From Paenibacillus sp. Root52 (GTDB lineage Bacteria; Bacillota; Bacilli; Paenibacillales; Paenibacillaceae): a stretch of 64,000 nucleotides of DNA. Position 1 is the stretch's first letter. The number at the start of each line of letters is the position of its first letter. A program made the translations under genes and the position numbers. The notes beneath the pieces were generated by a model. That model ran no database searches. It was not told where the DNA came from and saw nothing but the letters and a program-made list of their open reading frames with translations. Shown piece by piece: positions 34,729 through 43,524 of this stretch. The stretch is from positions 1,156,980 to 1,220,979 of the forward strand of contig NZ_LMFO01000001.1 of assembly GCF_001426865.1 (NCBI RefSeq), in the 5' to 3' direction.

Positions 34729-37700
34729 ATCACCACAACCTCAACCCTAAATGTAATCGTTACTGAAGCGCCTGCGGCAATAGATCCCAGCGTAATACCG
34801 TTATTCGGATTGGCAGTTGGACGCGCTGCTCCATCCACGGTTACGCTACCTGGCACAAAAACACTGCCTGTTGGCACGGGATCGACCATAACAACATTAT
34901 TGACGGTCTCAATACCACTGTTGGTTACAACAATTGTATACGTGATGACATCCCCCACTACTGCATCTATAGCACTTGTACTCTTGACAACGACCACATT
35001 CGGCGCAGACACAGGGATGACAAGAACATTGGAAACCACGCTTCCTGACAATTGGCGACCATCTGGCGGGCTGAACGTAAAGTCAGCGACAGCTTGGTTA
35101 ACAAGTTGCTGATTCTGTGGTAATGAATCCACCGTTACGCCAAGGGTAACCGTTACATTTACAGAGGCACCTGGAGACAACGTACCGACGACAATACCTG
35201 TATCCGGATTAGCCCCAGGTTGTGGCACACCGTCGATCAGCACACTATTCGGAAGCAGTACTGTTCCATCCGGGATCGAATCCGTCAACGTTAATTGAAC
35301 AGCGAGATTACCTGTATTGGTTAAGGAGAAAGAATAAATAATGGTGTCACCAATGGTGGCATTCGAAGTACTGGCTGTTTTGGTTACAGCAATAATTGGT
35401 TGATAAATCGGCGTAACCACTGTATTGGAATACGAAGCACCAGAGAAGACCCCAGATGTGAAGCTTACATAGGACTGGCTGCTCACTTGAGGCGGGGAAG
35501 GTAACGTATTGACTCGTACCGCATAAGACACTGATGCAGAAGCCCCTGGCGCAAGTGTGCCTATAGCTATACCTAAGGCAGGGTTTGCCGATGCCCTAAC
35601 GACGCCGTCCACTAACACACTGCCTGTAACAAAGGTAACGGATGGACTGATGGGGTCTGTCAGTAACACATTGTTGACCGGATCTATACCATTGTTCGTG
35701 ACGACCATCTCATACACAATGGTATCTCCTACAACAGCGTCAGTCGCAGTAGTTGTTTTGACGACCGTAACATCAGGAGCCGATACCTGTATAGCAAGTG
35801 TGTTAGACGTCAAACTTCCTCCAAGCGTCCTACCATCAGGTAGCGTATACGAAAACGTTGCGGAAGCTTGGTTAACAATTGACTGGCTGAGCGGCAATGT
35901 TACGATTACAACCGAAAACATGACCATCGTTGTCGTAGAGACGACGCCCAGAGGAATGCCTGAAGCAGGATCAGCACCAGGTGCGCTTGCTCCATTAATG
36001 ATCACACTGTTAGGAACCAATTCGGTGCCAGCAGGAATCGTATCCGTAAGCGTCACTGCTGCCCCATAGTTTCCGGCATTAGAGATGGCAATGCTGTACA
36101 CGACCGTATCCCCAACGGTTGCAAGAGCCTGATCACCTGTTTTGACCGCAGTCAAAATTGGCTGATATACCGGTGTCGTTACCGTATTTGAGAAGGTTGT
36201 TGCAGAGAAAGCTCCCGAAGTGAAGCTGACCGTGGATTGATTGTTGAGTACCGCGCTTGCTGGAAGAGCCGTCACTCTTATACTAAATACAACAGTTACC
36301 GTTGCTCCTGGTGCAATAGAACCTAATGTAAGTCCCGTTGATGGATTAGCTCCGGGACGCAATACTCCGTCTACATAAACACTATCTGCCACCAGTACTG
36401 TACTGGCTGGGATCGCATCCGTAAATATGACATTGCTGACACTGGCAATTCCGTTATTTGTGACAGCGATGCTATAGGTCACAACATCTCCAACGGAGAC
36501 TGCCGTAGACGTTGTTGATTTAACAACAGCAATATCTGGGGCAGACACAGGAATCGTAACGACATTGGATTGAATAGAACCCGTAATATTTCTTCCATCT
36601 GGAAGTGTAAAAGCAAGCGCTACAGTGGCCTGATTAACCAATTGCTGCGGCGTTGGCAGACTATCAACGACAACCGAGTACGTAATCGTTGTTGTTGCTC
36701 CAGCAGCCACATTCCCTGCCGGAATACCTGTTGCAGGATTCGCTGCGGGTAGTGGCTGACCATTCACAATTACACTGTTGGGAACAAAGATCGTACCTGC
36801 TGGCAATGCTGCAGACAAGTTAATCTGAGCACCGTAATTCCCCTGATTGCTTACGGTTACCGTATAACTAACCGTGTCTCCTACCGTTGCATTCTGTGTA
36901 TTTGCAGTCAAGACGGCAGATAGAATGGGCTGGAATACGGGCGTCACTACCGTATTGGAGAAGGTCGTACCCGAGAATGCACCTGAGGTGAAACTTACTG
37001 TGGATCGATTGCTTAACTGGCCTCCTGGCGGAATTTCATTGACTCTAATATTGAAGGTAACTGTGGCATTTGCTCCTGGTGCCAGTGTGCCAAGCGCTAC
37101 GCCTCCTGCCGGATTAGCTGTAGGTTGGACAACACCATTGACCGTAACACTTCCTGCAACAAAGGAAGACCCGGCAGGGATCGGATCAGAAAATTGAATA
37201 TTGCTTACTGGCGCAATACCACTATTCGTGATAAGTACAGAATACGTGACCGTATCATTAACTGCTGCTGCGGTAGATGCTGTACTTTTCACCACAGCCA
37301 CATTTGGAGCAGATACTGGGAATGTAAGTGTGTTGGACGTGGCCGATCCCGTTAATGTCCTTCCATCCGGTGGAGTGAATGTAAATGACGCTGTGGCAAA
37401 ATTGCTCAGCTGTTGAGGTGTTGGCAATGAAGATAGAATCACAGCAAACGTTACAGTAGCTGTTACTCCCGCAGCTACATTCCCCACCGGGATACCCGTT
37501 ACAGGTGAAGTTCCGGGTTGAGGTACTCCAGCGACAACGACGCTATTGGGTACAAAGGTAGTCACCGCAGGAATTGCATCCGTTAACGTGACGATGGCTT
37601 CAAGATTTCCCGTGTTACTTACCGTTACTGTGTAGACAATCGTATCCCCTACAGTTGCATTAACCGTGTTGGCCGTTTTCACAAGCGAGATCTGCGGTTG

Positions 37701-40430
37701 TATAACCGGGGTCACTGTTGTGTTGGAGGATGATGACCCCGAGAATGTACCTGATGTAAAGCTAACCGTAGACTGATTGCTAATCTGCGAAGGAACCGGC
37801 ATAGTAATCCTCACCTCAAATGTTACGGTAGCTTCCGCTCCTGGAGCCAGAGTACCGATTGGAATACCGGCTGACGGATTGGAGAGCGGGAATGAAATCC
37901 CGTTCACAATGACGCTTCCGGGTACAAACGGGGGATTCGCTGGAAGTGGGTTGTTAAATACAACATTGTTGACCGCAACCGTTCCATTGTTCCGAATGAC
38001 TGACGTATAAATAACGGTATCGCCAGACACGGCATAATCTAGATTATCGCTGTTTACAACGGTTACATTGGGAAGAGATACCGGAACAGTAACTGTGTTG
38101 GAGGAGGAAATAGCAGTAATGACTCTTCCGCTTGGGAGAGTATAGTTGTATACCGCTCCTGATTGGTTCGTTAATTGTCGTGAACTTGGCAGACTTGTTA
38201 CGGTGGCAACAAAGGTTACCGTAGCGCTGCCTCCGGCTGGGATTTGCCCTACATTAATCCCGGTATTCGGACTTACGCCTGGGGCTGGAGCACCGTTAAT
38301 GATGACACTGTTGGTGTTAAATACTGCACCGGCGGGTACAGGGTCGTTTATCGTCACTACTGCAGCGATATTCCCCCTGTTATTAACTTGAATTGTATAG
38401 TTAAACGAATCTCCTACCGTCAGATTTGTTGTACTCGCAGATTTCACCAATTGTATGATCGGTTGAAATACTGGGGTTGTGACAACAACGGAGGAAGATA
38501 CGCCATTAAAACTTCCGGTTGTAAATGCAGCTCCCGCTCGGTTGCTAACAGAACCTGTGGTCGGTACCCCTGTAACTCTTGCCTGATATGTGATGGTTGC
38601 ACTGTTAGAGCTACTGCTGGAGCTACCTAATGTGCCTATCGCAATTCCGGCAATTGGACTTGCTGATCTCGCAGCAGTCCCGTTAATGGTTACACTGCCT
38701 GACACAAATTCTAAACCTGTGGATGGAGCATCCGAGACAATGACATTTTGTACAGCAGCGATGCCTGCGTTCGTAACTACCACCGTATAGGTTAGAATCT
38801 CACCCACTGTAACATCAGGCGCATTAACGGTTTTGGTGATGGTCACATTGGGAGCAGAGGCCGCGATCTGCACTTGATTAGACACTGCGCTTCCCGAGAG
38901 ACTCCGACCACTTGGTAGTTGATACGCGTAACTGGCTGTCGCCTGATTCTGTAGTGTAGGTGGTGAAGGAATGGAGCTCAATGTGGTTTGGAAAACAACC
39001 GTCGAGGTTCCTCCCGGTGCAAGAGTTCCCAATGAAATTCCTGTTACTGGACTCGTTCCTGGTCGAGCAGTTCCATTCACGGTTACAGATCCAGCAATAA
39101 AGGTAAGACCTGCCGGAATCGTATCCGTTACATTCACTTGAGCACTTAGATTTCCTGTATTTCTTACAACCAACGTATACCCAATCTGATCACCCAACGT
39201 TGCATTTGTTGTGCTAGCCGACTTATTGATTGAAATTACAGGTTGAAAAACAGGTGTACTTATTGAATTGGAGTTCGAAATCCCTGAGAACGCACCGGAG
39301 CTATACGACACTACTGCCTGATTACCTAGTGAGCCCGACGCAGGTAAGGACTGCACATTAACCTGAAACGTAACTGTTGCCGAAGTGCCTGCTGCCAGCG
39401 TGCCAAGCGTTATCCCACTGACTGGATTTGCAGATGGCACACTCGTTCCTCTAACGACCACACTGCCAGGTACAAATACTGTGCCAGCGGGAAGAATGTC
39501 CGTAAGCACAACGTTGTTGATTGCCTGAATGCCACCATTCGTTGTAACGATGGAATACGTAAACGTTTCGCCAACGGCAACGTCCGTAATCGTTGCTGAT
39601 TTGACCACAAATACATTTGGTAACGTAACAGGAATAGATAAAATGTTAGAAGCCACTGAACCGGTGATCGTCCGTCCGTCAGGCGAATTAAAGGTATAGG
39701 CAGCCGTTGCTTGATCCACCAGTGTCGGGGGCGAAGGCAGAGTCGTTACAAGCACCTGAAAGGTTACCGTCGTTACACTCCCTGCAGCAAGACTTCCAAG
39801 ATTCACACCTGTTGCCGGGTTGGCTCCTGCCACAACATTGCCATTCACACGAAAGCTGCCTGCAACATAAGAGCTGCCTGCAGGAATGTTATCCGTGAGG
39901 GTCACGTTTGCCGCTACATTGCCTCCATTGTTCACTTGAAGAGTGTAAGTCACCTGATCCCCAACCGTAGCATTGGTCGTACTCGCTGATTTCACAATAG
40001 ACAGGTTAGGAGAATATACCGGTAACACAGAACTGTTGGATGGAATTACACCCGTGATGACCGAACCACCTGCTACACTCTGAAAAGTAAAGGCCGCACT
40101 AGCCGAATTGACTAGTTGCAAAATATTAGCATCGGGTCCGATTAATGCGCGATATGTGACGACGATACTACTAGATAGATTTAATGAGCCCAGAGGTATA
40201 CCGGTTGTCACATCCAGCGTTGGCCGAGATACACCTGCCACAGTGACACTGCCTGGAATAAAGGTGAGACCCGGTGGCAATGTATCCGAAAGCACCACAC
40301 TAGCGGCACTAGCTGTACCTCCGTTACTAATCGTTACTGTATACAGGATACTGTCACCTGCAACAGCTCCGGTGGCGACGGAAGCCTTAGCAACTGTAAT
40401 TCGGGGTGCATTGATATCAACCTGTATAGC
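34725..40430 (-). repeat. Fifteen tandem coding repeats of about 375 bp (DUF11 array)
   Basis: Each unit contains the block nSV.V.G...P.a.P..GI.lG.l..G.....tf...V. I counted 15 such blocks, ending at the last residues of the protein. Even and odd units form an alternating A/B pattern, so the true period is a dyad of about 750 bp repeated seven times after a first single unit. Confidence 0.8.
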
Positions 40431-41471
40431 ATTGGCATTAACAATGTAGGCATCTCCCGAAGTGGTGAGCGTGAGTACCGCTGAGGACTGGTTATTAATC
40501 AGCCTAGCCGAGACGTCTACATTCGTAATATCCCAGCCTTGACGTCCACCAACGATGTTAGAACCTGGAGCTCCGTTTACCTGGTTACGTGTAGCAAACG
40601 TACCTGTTGTGTTCAGCGCTCCGGTATCTCCGTTAATTTGAGACGCAAAAAAATTCGCTGCCAGATTGTTCGGGCCAGATAAAGCGACCGAAGTCGCTGA
40701 TGTCGGGCCAAAGAGCGCCTGATCTCCGGTTCGGTTGGCATCACCCTCCTGTGCACTGAATAGAGCCCTGCCCCCAAGCGTACCGGATAGTGGCGTAGCA
40801 AACCCAGTCAGTGTGGTGACTACTGGCGGGGAAGTGGATTGTACAAGCACACCACCAGCCCGAAGAGACATGTTACGAAACGGAAGATTTCCGTTCTGGT
40901 AAATAACCCCCAGTGTCCAACCCGCGTGATTCGCTGTAGCGTCATTAGTAATGACAATCGTGCCTACGACTCCCCCGGTGATGTATGTACCTGCCCCGCC
41001 ATTCGCCACTAATGTGGTTACATTTGCTGAACGAACATATCCGGCAGCACCGTTCCCTAGATCAAATTGATTGTAGGTGACCGGATCTGGAGTAATGCTG
41101 AACGTCCCTGCCGGAGTCGTAAAGCTGACGGGATTGTTAATGGCTGCACTAAGATTGACCGTGCCATTAATGTAGCTTCCTCCCCAGATTAATTCCGCGT
41201 ACAAGACGGTACTACCAGCAGGAAGATTGAGAACGGCTGCGGAACTGTTGCTCTGATATGCACTTGTAGTTCCTAGAGGATATGTTCCAAATCGCACATC
41301 AGCATTCGTTGTAGTAAAGCCTCCGATACTGTCTTGCGTTCCAGGTACCCCTGTCGTATCCGAACGACTTAAACCAAGGGTATTGCCCGTAAAAGTGATT
41401 GCTCCTGTAGCGTTAACGGTTGAGCGAACGACAAGAGGAATGGAGTTCACCTCCCCTTCATCCAAAATCAT
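34725..41471 (-). CDS. Giant DUF11 repeat protein, about 2250 residues
   Basis: A globular N-terminal domain of about 365 residues (ITFTGNTLGLSRSDTTGVPGTQDSIGGF..., AGSTVLYAELIWGGSY, GGRQGWDITNVDVSA) is followed by 15 tandem DUF11 β-sandwich repeats of about 125 residues. The repeats alternate between an A type (TTNATVGD..TYT...N.GN, then F..PDGR...G...SN) and a B type (D..VGD...Y...V.N.GI..VNNV, then VSFTSGAFSG...SN). No signal peptide, membrane helix, LPXTG or SLH domain is visible, and I see no Cys. Start: an ATG lies at 41471 and a GTG at 41510, but the only well-placed binding site, GGGGAGG, is 8 nt before an ATT at 41441. The next gene overlaps by ATGA. Confidence 0.88.
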   Translation of the reverse strand: MILDEGEVNSIPLVVRSTVNATGAITFTGNTLGLSRSDTTGVPGTQDSIGGFTTTNADVRFGTYPLGTTSAYQSNSSAAVLNLPAGSTVLYAELIWGGSYINGTVNLSAAINNPVSFTTPAGTFSITPDPVTYNQFDLGNGAAGYVRSANVTTLVANGGAGTYITGGVVGTIVITNDATANHAGWTLGVIYQNGNLPFRNMSLRAGGVLVQSTSPPVVTTLTGFATPLSGTLGGRALFSAQEGDANRTGDQALFGPTSATSVALSGPNNLAANFFASQINGDTGALNTTGTFATRNQVNGAPGSNIVGGRQGWDITNVDVSARLINNQSSAVLTLTTSGDAYIVNANAIQVDINAPRITVAKASVATGAVAGDSILYTVTISNGGTASAASVVLSDTLPPGLTFIPGSVTVAGVSRPTLDVTTGIPLGSLNLSSSIVVTYRALIGPDANILQLVNSASAAFTFQSVAGGSVITGVIPSNSSVLPVYSPNLSIVKSASTTNATVGDQVTYTLQVNNGGNVAANVTLTDNIPAGSSYVAGSFRVNGNVVAGANPATGVNLGSLAAGSVTTVTFQVLVTTLPSPPTLVDQATAAYTFNSPDGRTITGSVASNILSIPVTLPNVFVVKSATITDVAVGETFTYSIVTTNGGIQAINNVVLTDILPAGTVFVPGSVVVRGTSVPSANPVSGITLGTLAAGTSATVTFQVNVQSLPASGSLGNQAVVSYSSGAFSGISNSNSISTPVFQPVISINKSASTTNATLGDQIGYTLVVRNTGNLSAQVNVTDTIPAGLTFIAGSVTVNGTARPGTSPVTGISLGTLAPGGTSTVVFQTTLSSIPSPPTLQNQATASYAYQLPSGRSLSGSAVSNQVQIAASAPNVTITKTVNAPDVTVGEILTYTVVVTNAGIAAVQNVIVSDAPSTGLEFVSGSVTINGTAARSASPIAGIAIGTLGSSSSSSNSATITYQARVTGVPTTGSVSNRAGAAFTTGSFNGVSSSVVVTTPVFQPIIQLVKSASTTNLTVGDSFNYTIQVNNRGNIAAVVTINDPVPAGAVFNTNSVIINGAPAPGVSPNTGINVGQIPAGGSATVTFVATVTSLPSSRQLTNQSGAVYNYTLPSGRVITAISSSNTVTVPVSLPNVTVVNSDNLDYAVSGDTVIYTSVIRNNGTVAVNNVVFNNPLPANPPFVPGSVIVNGISFPLSNPSAGIPIGTLAPGAEATVTFEVRITMPVPSQISNQSTVSFTSGTFSGSSSSNTTVTPVIQPQISLVKTANTVNATVGDTIVYTVTVSNTGNLEAIVTLTDAIPAVTTFVPNSVVVAGVPQPGTSPVTGIPVGNVAAGVTATVTFAVILSSLPTPQQLSNFATASFTFTPPDGRTLTGSATSNTLTFPVSAPNVAVVKSTASTAAAVNDTVTYSVLITNSGIAPVSNIQFSDPIPAGSSFVAGSVTVNGVVQPTANPAGGVALGTLAPGANATVTFNIRVNEIPPGGQLSNRSTVSFTSGAFSGTTFSNTVVTPVFQPILSAVLTANTQNATVGDTVSYTVTVSNQGNYGAQINLSAALPAGTIFVPNSVIVNGQPLPAANPATGIPAGNVAAGATTTITYSVVVDSLPTPQQLVNQATVALAFTLPDGRNITGSIQSNVVTIPVSAPDIAVVKSTTSTAVSVGDVVTYSIAVTNNGIASVSNVIFTDAIPASTVLVADSVYVDGVLRPGANPSTGLTLGSIAPGATVTVVFSIRVTALPASAVLNNQSTVSFTSGAFSATTFSNTVTTPVYQPILTAVKTGDQALATVGDTVVYSIAISNAGNYGAAVTLTDTIPAGTELVPNSVIINGASAPGADPASGIPLGVVSTTTMVMFSVVIVTLPLSQSIVNQASATFSYTLPDGRTLGGSLTSNTLAIQVSAPDVTVVKTTTATDAVVGDTIVYEMVVTNNGIDPVNNVLLTDPISPSVTFVTGSVLVDGVVRASANPALGIAIGTLAPGASASVSYAVRVNTLPSPPQVSSQSYVSFTSGVFSGASYSNTVVTPIYQPIIAVTKTASTSNATIGDTIIYSFSLTNTGNLAVQLTLTDSIPDGTVLLPNSVLIDGVPQPGANPDTGIVVGTLSPGASVNVTVTLGVTVDSLPQNQQLVNQAVADFTFSPPDGRQLSGSVVSNVLVIPVSAPNVVVVKSTSAIDAVVGDVITYTIVVTNSGIETVNNVVMVDPVPTGSVFVPGSVTVDGAARPTANPNNGITLGSIAAGASVTITFRVEVVVI

Positions 41472-41526
41472 ATTCCTTGATATGGAGCCTTGTAAAAGTC
41501 TATGACGCACCCTTTAGAAATTTGTT

Positions 41527-41535
41527 TATTCTATG
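41527..41535 (-). promoter_or_regulatory. Sporulation-like -10 element before the DUF11 pair
   Basis: On the minus strand, CATAGAATA fits CATANNNTA, the -10 form used by mother-cell sigma-K. It lies about 85 bp upstream of the ATT start. CACC upstream is 19 bp away instead of 16, so the -35 is weak. Confidence 0.35.
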
Positions 41536-41674
41536 GTGAAAATTTCTTTCTTTTGGTGTATACTTGTACATTTTATTTCAAATTTAATGATTGCCTTTTG
41601 TCCAATGTGATTTATAATCATCATATACGAGAGAAGAAGTTTCGTATCATTATGATGCAGTCAGCGGTGATATA

Positions 41675-42799
41675 TTGAAAATTCCTTTTACACAGAGTAG
41701 TCATATCCCTACAGATTATGAGTTCAAACATTCCAAGTGGATGAAGAAAATATTACGATCCTATTGGCTTGTTATCTGCCTCCATGCACTCGTTCAGATT
41801 GCTTGCTACGTATTTCTCGCTTATGATCGCACTCCAGCCGATTTTATCGTGAATGTAGTCATTTGGCCTTCGGCGGCGGGAAGTGCAGGTATTCTCTTCG
41901 CTAGTTGGATAGATCGACGGTTTAGCTCCTATTCCTCGTATGCCATGTCGGCAGCCAGCACCATCATTGCTTGGACGATTATACACGTCAATTATGACAT
42001 TCGGATTATTATGGCCGCATGCTTGTTGCCTATATTTTCCTCCGTATTGTTCTTCAACAAAAAGGGAGTATGGGTCTCTTTTGTCATGCAAATGATTGGA
42101 TATTTTCTATTACTCGGAGTCCCTAGCTATCGTCAATTTTTAAGTTCATTTGATATCGTTTCCATACCTGTGTTTCTACTTGCCGGCACCTATGTTGCTC
42201 AAGTCATTGTTACCAGCAGCATTGAGGTTCTGGATGATCTTAAGGACAGCATGTTAGCTAAACAGGATCTGATCGTCAGGAATGCCATTATGACCAAACA
42301 ATCCAAAACGGATGGTTTAACCAATCTGTATAACCAAAGTTCATTCAAGGATTACTACGACAAAGCTTATGAATACGCCAATAATGGTATGAGCCTTCAC
42401 CTCGCATTGATCGATATTGACGATTTCAAAGCGATTAATGATACTTATGGACACCGCGCGGGCGATGTTATATTAGAGAAAGTCTCCTTGATTATTAAAG
42501 AAAATATAACTTCAAGTGATATTGCTGCTCGATATGGTGGAGAAGAGTTCGCCATATTAGTGTTCGAGCAATCTTTTGAGCATGCTTATGCTATGGTAGA
42601 GCAGATTCGGCAAAAAATTGCACATATGGGACATCTGGAACTCGATGGTGCATTCGTTACCGTTAGTGTTGGCCTCAAGAGCTATAGCCCCCACCTTTCG
42701 AAGGACAAGTTGTTCGAAGAAGTGGATGCCTGCTTATATGCGGCCAAGCGGACAGGCAAAAACAAAACCGTTACCGCCCTTGATCTGCCCAACGTATAA
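41675..42799 (+). CDS. Membrane diguanylate cyclase (GGDEF)
   Basis: The 374-residue protein has about six N-terminal membrane helices (residues about 28-190) and a C-terminal GGDEF domain with intact active-site motif GGEEF at 288-292 and the upstream DIDDFKAINDTYGHRAGD signature. The inhibitory I-site (RxxD five residues before GGEEF) reads TSSD, so product inhibition is probably absent. It would make cyclic-di-GMP at the membrane. The start is TTG at 41675 after a modest GGTGA. It is divergent from the DUF11 genes across a 160-bp region and ends at a strong terminator. Confidence 0.9.
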   Translation: MKIPFTQSSHIPTDYEFKHSKWMKKILRSYWLVICLHALVQIACYVFLAYDRTPADFIVNVVIWPSAAGSAGILFASWIDRRFSSYSSYAMSAASTIIAWTIIHVNYDIRIIMAACLLPIFSSVLFFNKKGVWVSFVMQMIGYFLLLGVPSYRQFLSSFDIVSIPVFLLAGTYVAQVIVTSSIEVLDDLKDSMLAKQDLIVRNAIMTKQSKTDGLTNLYNQSSFKDYYDKAYEYANNGMSLHLALIDIDDFKAINDTYGHRAGDVILEKVSLIIKENITSSDIAARYGGEEFAILVFEQSFEHAYAMVEQIRQKIAHMGHLELDGAFVTVSVGLKSYSPHLSKDKLFEEVDACLYAAKRTGKNKTVTALDLPNV

Positions 42800-42851
42800 T
42801 CCGTCATTCACCGTGTACCACGTGTAGAGAGGGATCAACATGATCAAAATT

Positions 42852-42901
42852 AAAAAAGTTGTGCTGTTAACCGCGAAACGGTTGAACAACACAACTTTTT
42901 T
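42852..42901. terminator. Strong bidirectional terminator
   Basis: AAAAAAGTTGTG pairs with CACAACTTTTTT, with an inner ACCG/CGGT stem. It serves the diguanylate cyclase gene and the convergent 172-residue protein gene. Confidence 0.9.
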
Positions 42902-42939
42902 GGCATATATTTGGATCTTTCAGTTCGAAGGTTGGGGGG

Positions 42940-43458
42940 CTATTCCGCCCAATCCCATCGATTCTTGTTTTGCTCCAATCTGGGATGCAGCTCAGTAGAT
43001 GGGCCATCTATAACGATTCGTACTTCTTTGATCCATTCCTTGAAGGAGTCAAAGGAAGCAAATAGATTTGCCATTTCAGTAGTTAGATATAAGAAATGAG
43101 GCGCTGGATACTCTGCTTTGATATGTCGTAAGGCAGTATCCATAGGTGTATACTTCTTGCGCTTGCCCTCCAGCCCTTCCACACGTATACGGGCATCTGT
43201 ATGTTCCCGTTTCCAATCATGGAGGCGATCCTCGCGTTTGAAGTAAGGCTGTATACCCCCTGATCTCATTCGTTTGAATGTAGTCTCGTGAAGGGGATAT
43301 AACACCAATTGTGCAAAAGCACGACTGTTCGTTAGATTTAATGCATTCTCCAATTGTTCGTCTGTGATCTGCTCGAATGTATCATAGAAAATAAGCGTAC
43401 CCTTCCGGCTCGCCACCGGGGGTTCATAGCCGTATGGCACGTTATGTGAATTGGCCAT
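42940..43458 (-). CDS. Conserved protein of unknown function, 172 residues
   Basis: The protein is soluble and rich in charged and aromatic residues (IFYDTFEQITDEQLENALNL, LHDWKREHTDARIRVEGLEGKRKKYTPMDTALRHIKAEYPAPHFLYLTTEMANLFASF). No motif is recognised. ATG at 43458 is chosen because GGAGGGG lies about 5 nt upstream. It sits between two diguanylate cyclase genes, 66 bp downstream of the second on the same strand, so a link to cyclic-di-GMP is possible but only from position. Confidence 0.6.
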   Translation of the reverse strand: MANSHNVPYGYEPPVASRKGTLIFYDTFEQITDEQLENALNLTNSRAFAQLVLYPLHETTFKRMRSGGIQPYFKREDRLHDWKREHTDARIRVEGLEGKRKKYTPMDTALRHIKAEYPAPHFLYLTTEMANLFASFDSFKEWIKEVRIVIDGPSTELHPRLEQNKNRWDWAE

Positions 43459-43524
43459 TTTCACCCCTCCTTCCTTAATCAATTGCTTCACAGAAGCAAG
43501 TATCTATGTGCTTATTATTATGGA

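Noticed and set aside
34684..40449. Many plus-strand open frames opposite the DUF11 genes (for example 35557-36069 and 34684-35112)
   Set aside because: They mirror the biased codons of the repeat gene, have Val/Thr/Pro-rich non-protein-like composition and lack ribosome binding sites.
34725..41471. Regularly spaced DNA repeats as a possible CRISPR array
   Set aside because: The units are about 375 bp, diverged and in frame, and encode protein repeats.
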